Shown here: positions 44,265 through 56,561 of the stretch, one piece after another
Layout: every line of letters starts with the position of its first letter
How positions within the stretch are numbered: the first letter of the stretch is position 1
NCBI GenBank assembly: GCA_033977485.1
Contig: CM066989.1
Coordinates: forward strand, 98,785,887-98,849,886
Source of the DNA: Hydrangea macrophylla
Lineage: Eukaryota; Streptophyta; Magnoliopsida; Cornales; Hydrangeaceae
DNA length: 64,000 nucleotides
Reading direction: 5' to 3'
The notes under the pieces: generated by a model
Told to the model about the DNA's origin: nothing
Database searches by the model: none
The model's input: only the letters and a program-made list of their open reading frames with translations
Program-made: the position numbers and the translations under genes

Positions 44265-45720
44265 AAATTATTGCAACAAAAGCACACATATACATTTGTA
44301 GTACTTAAAAAACTGAACTACTTTACAGAAATCTGACAATACAACAGAAATGAATAAAATCCACATTTCTTAAAAAGATGGTATAAGATGGGTGGTTACA
44401 TCGTACTAATATTTTTTTTGGCATATAGAAGAGCTTGACAACACTACAAAAATGAACAAAATGCACATATATTCCTTTAAAAGATAGCATAAGATGGGTG
44501 GTTACATCATACTAGTATATTTTTGGCATATAGAAGAGCTTGACAATACCCCAGAAACGAACAAAATGCACATTCTTTGAAAAGATAGCATAAGATGGGT
44601 GGTTACATCATACTAAAATATTTTTGGCATATAGAAAAGCTTGACAATAGCATAGAAACGAAAAAATTTAAAATGCACATTACTTGAAAAGATAGCATAA
44701 GATGGGTGGTTATATCATACTAATATAGTTTTAGCATATAGAAGAGCTTGAAAACACTACAAAAACGAACAAAATGCACATTTCTTGAAAATATGGCATA
44801 AGATGGGTGGTTACATCATACTAATATATTTTTGGCATATAGAAGAGCTTGACAATACCACAGAAACAAACAAAATGCACATTCCTTGAAAAGATAGCAT
44901 AAGATGGGTGGTTACATCATACTAATATATTTTTGGCATATAGAAGAGCTTGACAATACCCCAGAAACGAACAAAATGCACATTCTTTGAAAAGATAGCA
45001 TAAGATGGGTGGTTACATCATACTAAAATATTTTTGGCATATAGAAAAGCTTGACAATAGCATAGAAACGAAAAAATTTAAAATGCACATTACTTGAAAA
45101 GATAGCATAAGATGGGAAAAGATAGCATAAGATCGGTGGATACATCATACTAATACTCCCTCCGTCCCATTTTATGTGTCCCCCTTTCTATTTTGGTATG
45201 TCCCAAAATTGTTGTCCACTTTCCTAAATTAGTATATAAATTTTACTTAGTTTCCCAAATTGCCCTTCCTTACAACCAATACCAAAACAAAACAAAAAAG
45301 AAAGTGCAATGATTATGGGTAATTGTGGAAAGTAGGTGTAGATTCCTTTTGTCCCCTTAAATAGTTGGATTCCCAAAAAGGGACACATAAAATGGGACGG
45401 AGGGAGTATATTTTTAGCATATAGAAGAGCTTGATAATACTGTAGAAACGAACAAAATGCACATTCCTTGAAAACATAGCATAAGATGGGTGGTTACATC
45501 ATACTAATATATTCTTGGTATATAGAAGAGCTTGGTAATACCGCAAAAACGAACAAAATGCACATTCCTTGAAAAGATAGCATAAGATGAGTGGTTACAT
45601 CATACTAATATATTTTTGGCATATAGAAGAGCTTGGCAATACCACAGAAATGAACAAAATACACATTTCTTGAAAAGATAGCATAAAATGGGTGGTTACA
45701 TCATACTCGTATATTTTTGG
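44265..45720. repeat. Satellite array, about 103-bp units
   Basis: About twelve units contain AAGATAGCATAAGATGGGTG, TTACATCATACTAATATATT, GGCATATAGAAGAGCTTGAC and AACGAACAAAATGCACATT. A higher-order repeat of 410 bp (four units) is visible: the segment from about 44,541 recurs from 44,951, including its private variants TACTAAAATATT and AAAAAATTTAAAATGCAC. A Stowaway MITE splits one unit at 45,156-45,406. Monomers at the left edge are more diverged. Confidence 0.9.
45156..45406. mobile_element. Stowaway MITE
   Basis: Termini CTCCCTCCGTCCCATTTTAT and its reverse, flanked by TA on both sides. 251 bp. Removing it and one TA restores the satellite unit exactly. Confidence 0.95.
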
Positions 45721-45972
45721 ACGGCCAAAATAGAAGCCCTCTTTAGAGCCTAACTAGATATATGTATATACACAATTGGGACTTGGGAGAAAGAAACATT
45801 CAATCCATTCTGCCAAGTGTCAAGCACTCGTTGATTTATGCTTTTATCCTTCACTTTTAGATATGAGAATAGATAGATAGATACATATAACTCAATAAAT
45901 AATATATCAAATTTAATGTACATTAAATTGGTCAATCTTTTTTTTTTTTGGATAGGTCAATTTAATCTACAT

Positions 45973-46258
45973 TAAATTGGTTCTTTATTTTTGGTCAATT
46001 CTTAATTGTAAATATTAACACAAATATTAAAAAAAAAAATTTAAATAAGCAAAATTCTCGTAAATTGCCACTTGGCAAAACCAAAGTCTTTGACTTTCAT
46101 ATATAGATATTAGATTAAATTGGTTCTTTATTTTTGGTCAATTTTTAATTGTAAATATTAACACAAATATTAAAAAAAAAATTTAAATAAGCAAAATTCT
46201 CGTAAATTGCCACTTGGCAAAACCAAAGTCTTTGGCTTTCATATATAGATATTAGATA
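45973..46258. repeat. 143-bp tandem duplication
   Basis: TAAATTGGTTCTTTATTTTT starts at 45,973 and 46,116. Copies extend to CATATATAGATATTAGAT and differ by only a few bases (for example TCTTTGACTT/TCTTTGGCTT). Confidence 0.9.
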
Positions 46259-46777
46259 TGACTAGAGTAATGTTACGTACACCTAAAAAAAAAATTACAT
46301 CTGATGGTGTGTACAACTAAAGCTCTTCTTTAATTACACACACACACACACAAAAAAAAACCTTAAAATTATATTTTATTTTAAAATTTCCATTGACCCA
46401 TCAGCAGAAGAACAATTTAGGTGTCTAGATTTAGTGTACTTAGCAATTTTTTAAAGACTTTTATTACCTTTTTTTTTTTTTTTTTTTTTTTGTTGAGTAC
46501 ATAATAAAAGAGTTCTAATCCAAACATTTGATAAAAAGTTAAAAACAAAGAACAAAGATCTAATCAGATGAAAATAACAAACATTTCGCGCTTGAGAAAC
46601 ACAAACATTTTGTCGTGATACGGAGATTAATCTATTTTATCTATTATATATATATATATATATAACGGCTGAAGCAAAATCCAGCCTCTTCATTTTGCCA
46701 CATCAGCCTTCTATTCTTGAAGCAAAATCCAACATGTCAAAGTGGAGTCCAAATGCCTCTTCCCTTCCCTTCCCTTC

Positions 46778-46816
<39 letters not shown>

Positions 46817-47036
46817 ATTAATTTGCGCCTTTGCCACTTCCCCTTCCCCTGTCATTCTTCCCCACCCCTCATTAGCTTCAAAATCAAATCAACATCTCGA
46901 TTCCACTGCCTCTCTATATCATTGAATTGCCCTCATCAACTTCTCAGATTTTTTTTACCCAAAGCATCAAAATGAGGTGAATATGTCCATGACCCATCAT
47001 TGTTTCAACTTATTTTTCAAACCCATCACTTTCTTA
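46259..47036. other. Non-coding, CT-rich microsatellite region
   Basis: It contains poly-T (about 46,472-46,491), (TA)n near 46,645-46,663 and (CT)n at 46,782-46,814 next to CCCTTCCCTTCCCTT. Predicted frames through the CT tract are low-complexity and not genes. It may be a fossil 5' leader. Confidence 0.4.
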
Positions 47037-47186
47037 GAAGTCGCTACTTCAATTGAAGTAGGGGCTTCATACAAAATAATTCCAACCAAAAATAGCTACT
47101 TAAAGTAACGACTTCACACCGAGGAGAATCCGCTACTTGAAGTAATGACTTCATTAAAGAAGTAGCGACTTCAGGCTTATATCATC
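47037..47186. repeat. Cluster of self-complementary ACTTC/GAAGT motifs
   Basis: Motifs GAAGTCGCTACTTC, ACTTCAATTGAAGT, GCTACTTAAAGTAACGACTTC and GCTACTTGAAGTAATGACTTC follow each other within 150 bp; each can pair with itself or a neighbour. No element terminus was found around it. Confidence 0.6.
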
Positions 47187-47222
47187 CCGCCCCTTATTCT
47201 TCTTCTTCAACTTCCTGGTTCA

Positions 47223-47225
<3 letters not shown>

Positions 47226-47274
<49 letters not shown>

Positions 47275-47556
47275 GATCAGACCCTAGAAGACATACCCTA
47301 GACTATCTATCTATCTCTCTTTCTCTCTCTCTCACTCAGATTACATAAACATGCACACATACACAAACGTGCACACATACACACACATAGAATAATGTAT
47401 ATACACACATATACTATATATACACACAGACACATACACACAGAACAATATATATGTACTGTATATGTGTGTGTATGTACACATATTGTATATACACACA
47501 AACACACATATTGTATATACACACACACACATATATATACACATACACACATAATG
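47226..47556. repeat. (CT)n then (CA/TA)n microsatellites
   Basis: (CT)n at 47,226-47,272; TCTA/CTCT tract to 47,337; AC/AT-rich alternating tract 47,344-47,556. Long frames read from it consist of Cys/Val/Tyr repeats and are artefacts. Confidence 0.9.
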
Positions 47557-48157
47557 TGATATGTCCAAGATTATTCAGCCATGAATTCAGTCTGCCATGT
47601 CACCAGGAGCTGCTAGTTCAATAAAGGTGTCAGTAGCCGAGCAGTTCCGAGACGTTCGTTAGGACCGCACGGTTCGTACCAACAGGCCGAGATTGGAAGA
47701 CCGCGGCATCTCGTGGACCTGGCCTAACTAGCAGTTTTCTAAACCACCTGCAAGACTGCAAGAGGGAATGTGGCAGTTTCCTAAACCGCTTAGGAAACTT
47801 TCCCTAAATCATGTAAATCAATTGTGATTAGATTAAGCTTCCTAATCTAACTAAGTTACCATGTAAGGGTGGACTCTTGCACCTATAAAAGATCCCACCT
47901 ACCCTGTCTACAGGGATCCCAGAAAGAACTCTCTAGCTAACAGGCATAGAACAGAGAATTCACCATCATACGCATATACCCGGCCGGTATTACTGGTAGT
48001 GTCATCCCTCTTTGTTGGCTCACCAGGCCCGCCGGTGATCTGCTAGTGAACGCGCACAGTCGTAACCGTGGACGTAAGTCACCTCGTTAACGGGACCGAA
48101 CCACATACAACTTGTTCTTGTCTTTTTTTCTCTCTAAACTAATTTTCGGCATCATCA
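47557..48157 (+). mobile_element. Solo LTR, Tat-like, 601 bp
   Basis: It begins TGATATGTCCAAG and ends TTTTCGGCATCATCA, with a perfect duplication TAATG (47,552-47,556 and 48,158-48,162). It shares GTGGACGTAAGTC and GGGACCGAACCACATACAA with the LTRs at 7,642 and 34,844. A TATA-like CCTATAAAAGATCCC lies near 47,882. It was inserted in an AC-rich microsatellite. Confidence 0.92.
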
Positions 48158-48189
48158 TAATGTATATACACACACAGACACATACATAG

Positions 48190-48345
48190 AAACTGTAATG
48201 CCTTCCCAAATTTTGTAATGCTATGCTCCCCTTATTTTGAATCTGATGCTCCCAAATTTTGTAATACTATGCTCCCCCAATTTGTAATCCGATGCGACCC
48301 CCAATTTGTTATGCTACCCAAATTTGTAATATTATGCTCTCTTTT
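48190..48345. repeat. Minisatellite of ATGCTCCCAAATTTTGTAAT
   Basis: Variants of GTAATGCTATGCTCCC and CCCAAATTTTGTAAT alternate about five times with a period of roughly 30-36 bp. It precedes the MULE coding region. Confidence 0.65.
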
Positions 48346-48498
48346 TTCATGAAATCTATGAACCAAACAAAACAGACCACTAATTTAAAAACTTTAGCTA
48401 AATAAAAACTTTAAAGGGTACCCAACCATGAGGCACATCAACGACACGATGGACCATTGATTACTTACACTTGAATTTGCAAATGTGAAGGTATTAAA
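48346..48498. other. Non-coding spacer before the MULE gene
   Basis: Nothing specific seen. MULE terminal inverted repeats were not found here or after 51,080. Confidence 0.3.
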
Positions 48499-51077
48499 AT
48501 GGATAGTGTTGTGACTATAATGTTGTATTTGGGGGGGGGGAGGGGGAACATGTGCATTGGAGCAGATGGTCTATACTACGATAGTAACCGTCAAAGTTTC
48601 ATTCACCTGAGAACCGATGCTCAATACACTGAACTTATTAGAAAAGTCAGCAATAAAATGGGAGTTCATAAAAAAAGTGTTCGATTGAAGTTCACTTGTA
48701 GGTTTCCGTCAATTCTTGGATATCAAGTTTCCAAGTTTATAACATTTGAAGTAAATGATGATGAAAGTCTGCTAATAATACTAGAAACAACATCTGTCAA
48801 TACAACTATAACTCTATGGATCTATATGTCGAGACAGAGAATCTTCCCAAGGCCCATCAAACATTAGATGACTGGATTGGGCCGTATACTTCTCTATTGA
48901 CACAAGAAGGCAAAAGCTCAAACCATTTGTACAGGGGTTGTTGCCTTCCATGTCTACATAATATGTGGATTGCTCAAATCCATTGTGAAATAGTCAGATT
49001 GAATATAGGAGTCCGATGCAAGACATTGTTTCAGAACAGACAATTCATGTGCAGTTTGATTAAGATGATTGTGGATATGGTGATGATTGGGTACACAGAG
49101 GGATGGACACCAACTTGACTACGAAAAACTCGGGTGAAGAAGATGTGCATGCAGAAGAGTATATTGGGGGGGATAAGAAAGATGATGTTATTGAAGATAT
49201 TGAGCCGACTGCCCAAATAAATTCTGAAAATGCTTTGTATGAGCCTTGTTCATTAATTTTTACATCCTTTGACTTGGGCATCCATACTGGAAAGGCATGT
49301 TATGCTTCAAACATTGAGGGTACGCAATGGAATCCAGATCGAGACGAGTTGGTGAAGGGTATGATGTTCAAAACCAAAGATGATCTTCAGAGATTTATGG
49401 AGTTGTATTCGATAAGAATACATCAACGGTACACAGTGGATCAAACCAGTCTGGATCGTTGGTCGTTGAAATGTGAATTAGCCTCACAAGATTACAAGTG
49501 GCAGCTACGGACAAGGTTGAAATGAAATAGGATGTTTGAAGTCATAAAGGTCAAGCAAAGTTACACTTGTATGTCCCCTACAATGAACCTTGGTCATAGA
49601 AATCTAAGTGCTGGGCTAGTGGCTATGGACATAATACCAATGATTAAGGAGGATGCATCTATTAACATCACAGTCATATTGGAATGATGAAAGATAAGTA
49701 CTTGTACATCATCTCATATAAGAAGGCATGGAATGCAAAACGGAAAGCCATTGGAATGATTTTTAGGGATTGGCGTACATCGGGCACAGAATTGCCCAAG
49801 TTTATCACTACAATTCAACAATATAATCCTGGAACAGTTGTAAATTGGTTCTATGTGAACGATTATACTATGACTATGAAGAACTTCGAAAGAGTATTTT
49901 GGTCATTTAAGGCATCCATTGATGGGTTCAAACACTGTCGCCCCGTCATAAGTATCGAAGCCACATTCTTGTATGGGAAATATAAGGGCAAATTACTAAT
50001 TGCTATGGCAACAGATGCAAATAATCAAAAATTTCCTTTAGCAGTTGCCATCGTTGATGATGAGAAAACTGCAACATAAATGTGGTTTATGAAATTGCTA
50101 AAAAAAATACGTTGTGCCTGGCAGAGAAGGTATTTGTTTGATACTCGATCGACATAAAGGCATCCTTTCTGCAGTGAGCATAATGTAGGGTTAAAGAACC
50201 CGATGGGTATCATCGCTATTGCCTCTGGCATGTGCAGAGTAATTTCGCCACAAAGTTTAAAAATGCATACTTAAAGAAACTTATGTGGAATGCTGGGAGT
50301 ACCCACCAAGTCCGTAAATTTAATGGGTTCATGGAAGAGATTAAGAACGTTGATCCAAAGGTGTGGGAGTATCTTAATGAAATTCCCGCTTAAAAATGGA
50401 CTATTTCCCATAATTAGGGACAACGGTACGGTATGCGAACAACCAAAATCTCAGAGGTGTTTAATGGTGTACTCAAGGCAGCTAGGAATCTTCCTAACAC
50501 CGCTTGTGTTGAAAAGATCTTTTTCTGTGTTGTTAAGTACTTTAACGAGCGACGTCTACTTACTGACGAAGCCATCAAGAAAGGTTTTATCTTCACCCCA
50601 AAAGCAATTTGCAGATTGTTGAAATCAAAAGGCAAGATTGGTGGGTACAGCCTCAAGATTTTTCATTATGGGAACGGGTACGTGCAAGTCAACAAAGGTG
50701 GAGCATCAAATTCTAGTCAAATTGTGAACACATCTAATAGGATATGCAGTTATGGAAAATGGGCTACATATAAAATACCATGTACTCACGCATTGGCAGT
50801 TCTAGCTAAATTTAGAACTTCATATGATAATTACGTTCATCAATGTTGCATAATTGACTCATACAACCAGTCTTGGGCACCCCAGTTTTTCCCAATCCAT
50901 CACAAAGATTACTGGAATCCACCTTCTGGTCCTACGGTTGTGCTGAATCCTTCTATGCTTCGAAATAAGGGTCGACCACGATTAACTCGCATAAGAAATG
51001 AGATAGATTTGAGAGAGGGGAGTAGGGCTACTTATCAATGTGGAATATGCCGTTATCAAGACCATGACAGGAGATGA
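48499..51077 (+). pseudogene. MULE (MuDR-type) transposase, decayed
   Basis: Three domains follow in order. A PB1-like N-terminus (48,499-48,867, LYYDSNRQSFIHL) and a MuDR DNA-binding region (49,350-49,525, VKGMMFKTKDDLQRFMELYS). A catalytic core (49,684-50,079, YTMTMKNFERVFWSFKASID, PVISIEATFLYGKYKGKLLI) in which the first catalytic Asp position reads Glu (SIEAT where SIDAT/IDGT is usual). A C-terminal part (50,433-51,077) with a SWIM zinc finger, CSYGKWATYKIPCTHALAVL, where the second Cys of CxC is Tyr, and a final knuckle YQCGICRYQDHDRR with Asp for Gly and no last Cys in frame. Frameshifts and stops at about 49,525, 50,080 and 50,390 break it. Confidence 0.9.
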
Positions 51078-51439
51078 TGCCCCCAACAATGCAGTCAAGC
51101 TGGGCCATCTAATGCAGTATAGTATTAAGTGTTGTGTTTGAGTGATGTGCTTTGTAATATGTACTTGATTGTTGTGATGATGTAATGTGCAATTAAAAAT
51201 GAACACTTTATTTAAACGTAATTATTATAAACTTCATAGTAAACAAAACTCCTTATATAACCACTACAAACTTTGTAGTTAACTAGTACAAACTTAGTAA
51301 AGAAACTCCCTAGTAAACAAAGTCCTTAGATAACTATTACAAACTCCTTAGACAACAATTGTGCGTTCAATGCTTCAACCTCTGAAGAATTTCCTCTGTG
51401 TTGTTCTTCACTTCATTTCCAGATGAGTTGGTAACATTT
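51078..51439. other. Downstream of the MULE, non-coding
   Basis: AT-rich with loose repeats of CTTAGTAAACAAA(A/G)TCCTTA and ACTACAAACT at 51,230-51,350. No gene. A short minus-strand frame near 51,360-51,420 (NEVKNNTEEILQRLKH) is possibly coding debris. Confidence 0.35.
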
Positions 51440-54352
51440 GACGGGCCCGATGGATACTCGCAGGCTAGCCACACTTTAAACTTAGCAATACGAATCGTCA
51501 CTTAATTTTTTAAGGAAAATTAAGAAATCATTTTAAAAGCAAGCTGATCGTTTGGAAACCAGAGATTTCTAGGTCCAGGGATGATAAAATGGGAGGGGAA
51601 GGAGCCCGGCGAACTAAAACACCCCTTCTTATCCTATCTCGTGATAGGCCTCTACTCAACATCCTTTTAATCAAATTAATAATCTAAGCATGCCCTCAAC
51701 AAATACATAGATATAAATATACATTAAGAAAGCATGTCGAAAGGAGTACAAGATTGCTAACGATAAAATAGCATACAAAATCACATAGTTCAACATGCAA
51801 CCAAAAATGATATGCAAATAAGGAATAAGAGAACTTACCTGGGATCTGGCCGTGAAATGAGAAACGTGTAATGCATATAAAAATAGAAAACCTAAAAAGA
51901 TCTCTAACACATGTATACACATAAGGCAACCCTAATATAAGGTGTCACGCATGGAGTTAAAAAAAAAACTAGAGAAGAGTCAAGAAATTATACCTCCATA
52001 GCGCTACAAAACAAAGGTTAGTCCACATGCTTTGAACAAGATATAATATCAAATCCTAAATATCAAACTCCTAGCTTAAATGTATCGAACATGGAGAAAG
52101 TTGACCCACAAAATCATGGATTCCTTCTAATTTGTTGAAATCATAACACCCCTATAGATATACAAGTCTCAACTAGGATCCAATGTAATGTCCCTATAAA
52201 GATGGTTCAACCTCAACATGATCGCATGGAACTCACAACTAGGTTCAACTAATTATGACATAACTTAATACGAAGTAAAGCCTTAATTGCTAGAACCTAT
52301 ACATATGTAATGAATATATGAACATGAACAAAAATAAGCTATGAATCATTTGTTGATTTGGATCAATTTTAGCCTCTATATTTAAGCTTAATTAACATTA
52401 TTCAAAACATGGCTTAAGTCATAGGTCATATAAAAGAAATTTGGATTGTTATTTATAAAGTTTATCAAAACTATAATAGAGTTTCAGAATTTGCAGAGAG
52501 CAAGTCAGATTTTCAAAAATAGGAAAATCATACTTCCCATGGTTTGATCTTAATGATTTTTGGGTATGATGTGCCTCTGAGTCTAATTTCTAACCCAAAA
52601 AGAAAATCAAAGATCAAACGGTCCAATCTCTAGGAATTGGACCAAATCAAACATCACTCAGAATCTAATAACTCTCTGTCCAGAGATTTTTGGTGATTTT
52701 CTAAAAATAGTAAACGAACCTGAATGACTTCAATCTTTTTAGGGGATCTCATTAACACATCTAGTTTTATAGAAAAAAAATATTTGAAGTAAAAAATGTT
52801 TGGTTAAGGCTCTAATCTAATCAAAACTGACTTACTGTTTTGAAAATTTGGACAAAGAGTAACTAGTTCATGAATCCTAAGATCAAACCATATTAACTAT
52901 GAAATCTCACCAAAACAAAAATTACAGTGGTGTATCTTTGTGCTATGAACACATTCCAATTGGCCTCATTCAATACTAATGGATCATGATTTAATTAAAA
53001 ATCTTTGATCACAGTTGGTTAATGAATTCATTGCACTAATGTTGACATCTAAGCTATGAGAATTGGCAAGCTTAACTCCTCTCTCAAGTGGATGATCCTT
53101 GAGGAATGTAGACTCATTTTATTCAATTCTCCTCCCAAATTAATGGTCCTTGAAGACTAAATATGACCAATTTATATGAACCTCAATGGAATATGAAGAT
53201 GATTCCATGAGTCTTCAAATTAGAGGACCCAAATCATAAACCAAGAATTGGATCCACTAATTATGTATGGATATAAATATGATCAACCTTAAATCCCATG
53301 TAAACCATGAATTTACAAGGAATAAAAGGATCAAACTCAAGGGATTCAAATGAGATATTGAAGATCTCATGAATCCCAAGAGAAGAATACAAACGAAAAG
53401 AGATGAAATCAAAGTTTAATTGATGATAAAAGTCAAAACTCATTTTAGAAACTTGTTTTGTCTCAAATCCTTGGCTACTTAGATCCAAATTAATGCAAAC
53501 AAATGAGAATTCAATCACAATTCTAGTGGTGTGTGATGAAATGAGGTGGGAAGAGACCATTTGAAAATTGTGTAAAAGGTCCTAGAATTCTATGAATTGT
53601 GATTGAATTGGAGACAAACTAAGTCAAGATTAGAAGATTACCTCTAGAAATCCTCAGATTTTTCTTTGTTTCTTGGTGAACATCCAAATCTTCAAGTTCT
53701 TCTTCAAACTCTTGAGTTTTCTTCAAAAAATTCTTTCAATTCCTTTCAATTGTATTTAGATCTCCAATATATTCTCCTTGTCATCCCCCCTTATAATGGA
53801 GATGAACATCCCCTTATATAGACCAATCTCAAGGGGTTAATATAGTAAATTTGGGGTAGAAACCCATGTGCCATGGCATCTTCTAGAGTTCAATACGTAT
53901 TTTCAAGAAAATAGACTATTATAGGCCATGACATTCGTTGACTTGTCTGCGGTACTCAGTGACTGCCGGCGTGGCATTCAGCGAGTGCTGGCGCGACACT
54001 CAATGAGTGCCACCGGCTTCGCCGCATGTCGCCCTACCTTCCGTTATTTATAGATCATTATGTGTGCATATTATTTTTATTTTATTTTCTCTTTTCTCTT
54101 TTCTTTTCTTTTCTTTTTTTATTTTCTTTTAAAAGTGTTTTCTTGAAATACTTTAAACCAAAATTTTCCAAACTGGTATTTTTACACTCGAATTTCCCTA
54201 AACACTCGGTCTTTTTCCCTCTTTCTTTTGAAAATTTTATCGAGACTGAAGAACCATCTAAAATCTTTGAATTTCGTCGGACATTGTCGTCATCGGTTTT
54301 AGAGGTAATCATCCCTTGAATTCGAAGGTCGGTCAAAATTGAGGTGTCTACA
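51440..54352 (-). mobile_element. LTR of the TGTAGACACC family, minus strand
   Basis: The right end, read on the minus strand, starts TGTAGACACCTCAATTTTGA, like the LTR at 20,438. A minus TATA box GGTCTATATAAGG is at 53,811-53,825, with a GC-rich inverted-motif cluster just upstream of it (53,935-54,023). Near 51,480-51,500 the minus strand has AAGTGACGATTCGTAT, like the AGTGGCGACTCTG end phrase. The left boundary is approximate and no target duplication was found, so solo LTR and truncated element are both possible. Confidence 0.65.
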
Positions 54353-54853
54353 AGCCCACACTACTTTTATTTCTCGAGCCAGCCACCAGTGGCAATTAAA
54401 AGATATATCAACATCTATGATAGCGGTAATGTGCACGTTGCCTCAACAATGTTTTAGTACTGTCATAGCTTTTCTACACATATTATTCATGAAAACAATT
54501 TACATAAGATATATATGATCATAACAATTGAAATGGAAATAATGAGAGGTATTGGTTCTAACCTTAGCATACCATTCATATCAAGTCTGGTAAGGAACTT
54601 CTAGCCATCTTTCTTTAGTAAAAGGAACACCTTTCATCGTTAACAACTCTTAAAGGAGTTTATGTTCCTTCTGTCAGCTCCAAACTTGAGTCACAATGGC
54701 ATCAACTGGATTGACACTGTGTCTGACTACGATACGGGACCATTTCACACCATAGATCGCCCAGCATACCGAAGACGCCATTATTCAGCAGATGGCTCAA
54801 CGTTATTAAATGATGTTGATAGGAAGGCTGTTATTCCCAGACAAGTCTAGGAA
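54353..54853. other. Unassigned stretch between two elements
   Basis: A plus-strand frame (54,662-54,850, 62 residues) looks protein-like in composition (DTGPFHTIDRPAYRRRHYS) but matches nothing I know. It could be part of a gene in which both neighbours inserted. Confidence 0.3.
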
Positions 54854-55184
54854 CAATTGTAAAGAGTGAGGGTTAGTAACCCTTGTGTGCAAAGAAGAGG
54901 TTTTCTTCTTTGGGAGAGATTGAAGGCTCTTGTAACGGTTTGGTCTACACCCATGAAGTAGATCGGATTAAAGGAATCCTCAAGAGGTATTCTTGAGGGG
55001 TGGACGTAGGCCGCGGGGTGCGATTGCCGAACCACTTGAAAACTCGGTTTGCAAGTGTCTCTTCCCTTATCTCTTTACTTTATTATTTGTGATTGTGTTT
55101 AATTTGCAATTAAGTTTTTAAAAGGTTAATTTCGGCTAAAACCTTATTCACCCCCCCTCTAAGGTTTCCACATTTGGGCCAACA
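54854..55184 (+). repeat. Truncated 5' LTR
   Basis: It corresponds to 59,297-59,627 of the 3' LTR, with only scattered differences. All of U3 including the TATA region is missing. Confidence 0.9.
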
Positions 55185-55186
55185 AT

Positions 55187-55204
55187 TGGTATCAGAGCTT
55201 CGGC
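55187..55204 (+). promoter_or_regulatory. Primer-binding site (initiator Met tRNA)
   Basis: TGGTATCAGAGCTTCGG lies two bases after the LTR, the usual Copia primer site. Confidence 0.9.
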
Positions 55205-55250
55205 TCTTCTATTTTCAAAAAGTTTTTGAAAAATTTGAGTTAAGATCCAA

Positions 55251-56558
55251 ATGGAAACCAACACTTCCCGCATTCATTATAGTCAGGGTCACTCGGCAAA
55301 TAGACCACCGTGTTTTAATGGATCAAATTATGCTTATTGGAAAAATAGAATGAGAATCTATATGATTTCTCAAGATTTTGATTTATGGCAAATAGTGGTC
55401 AAAGGGCCTCATCTTCCTACAAAAATTTCAAATGGTATTACTATTTCAAAAACGGAAGATGAATATAATGATGCCGATAAGAAACTCATAAAATTGAATG
55501 CTATGACAATGAATTTATTATATTGCGGTTTAGACCCAAATGAGTACAATAGAATTTCATCTTGCGAATCCGCAAAAGAAATTTGGGATAAACTTGAAGT
55601 GACTCATGAGGGAACAAGCCAAGTCAAAAAGTCAAAAATTAATTTGCTTGTTCAATCTTATGAAATGTTCAAAATGTTGCCTTTTGAGTCTATTGGTGAT
55701 ATGTCTACCCGTTTTACAACTATCATCAATAACTTAAAAAATCTTGGAAAAGTTTATGCTAATGAAGAAATTGTTGAGAAAATTCTTAGGGCTTTACCAA
55801 AGCAATGGCAACCGAAGGTCACGGCTATCCGAGAAGCAAAAGATTTGACAAACTTGTCAATTGAACAACTCATGGGATCACTCATTACCCATGAATTGGA
55901 GTTAGCCGTGCTTGTCGAAGAAGACAAGAAAAAGGAGATCAAAAGAGGAGATATGGCGTTGAAGTCCTCAAGCTCAAAGAAAAACGGAAAAGATCATGAG
56001 AGTGATGAGGATGAAGAAATGGCTTTGATCACCCAAAAATTCGCAAAGTTTTTAAAGAAAGAAAAATTGGGAAAGAAGCTTACTAAAGATGAACAACGCA
56101 AGAAGAAGGCAATGAAGGCCACTCAAAGTAGCTCCGAGAGTGAATCATCGGGCGACGACTCAAATGAAGATGAGATCGTCAATCTTTGCCTCATGGCAAT
56201 CGAAAATGGGGTAACCTCCACTTCTTGCTCTTTAAATGACTCCAATGATTTTCAAAATGTTGAGTCAAGTTCTATGGAAACAAAATTTCAAGAAAGTTAT
56301 TGCATTACAACTCCTCCATCGTTGAAAGATCATAAGTATGATCATTGGAAGAGGAGAATAGAAATTTATTTTATATCACTTGACATAAATCTTTGGAACA
56401 TTGTCAAAAATCGGTTTTCTTCTAAACCAAAGATTGAATGGAATGAAAGTGATCAAAATAACTTTCTATTGAATCTTAGAGTTATGAAAATTCTATACAA
56501 TTCTTTGGATGATAATTCATATAATAGAATTCGTTCATGCTCTAGTGCAAATGAAATT
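55251..56558 (+). CDS. Copia gag with two UBN2-type domains
   Basis: A 436-residue open frame. Residues about 15-220 are a UBN2 (gag-polypeptide) domain: PPCFNGSNYAYWKNRMRIYM, DFDLWQIVVKGP, KEIWDKLEVTHEGTSQVKKS. A Lys/Glu/Ser-rich linker (about 225-320) follows. Then about residues 355-436 repeat the domain start in diverged form: DHKYDHWKRRIEIYFISLDI, NLWNIVKN, NSYNRIRSCSSANEI, matching the first copy's NYAYWKNRMRIYMISQDFDL and YNRISSCESAKEIW. The frame ends at TAG 56,559 exactly where Trp is expected (NEIW), so the stop is probably a point mutation. Gag forms the particle that packages element RNA. A second UBN2 copy is not usual for this family. Confidence 0.85.
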
Positions 56559-56561
56559 TAG

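Noticed and set aside
44265..45720. Regular repeats suggesting a CRISPR array
   Set aside because: Units of about 103 bp are tandem without unique spacers, and the DNA is a plant genome; it is a satellite.
46695..46975. Plus-strand frames through a Ser/Leu run
   Set aside because: Produced by the (CT)n microsatellite; no homologous domain.
47307..47568. Minus-strand frames rich in Cys, Val and Tyr
   Set aside because: They are translations of an AC/AT microsatellite.
51440..54352. Clean solo LTR with a 5-bp duplication
   Set aside because: The right flank AGCCC has no matching partner at the left, so only an LTR of unknown completeness is claimed.
54662..54850. 62-residue frame taken as a gene
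   Set aside because: Protein-like composition but no recognisable family, splice sites or start context; noted only as unassigned.
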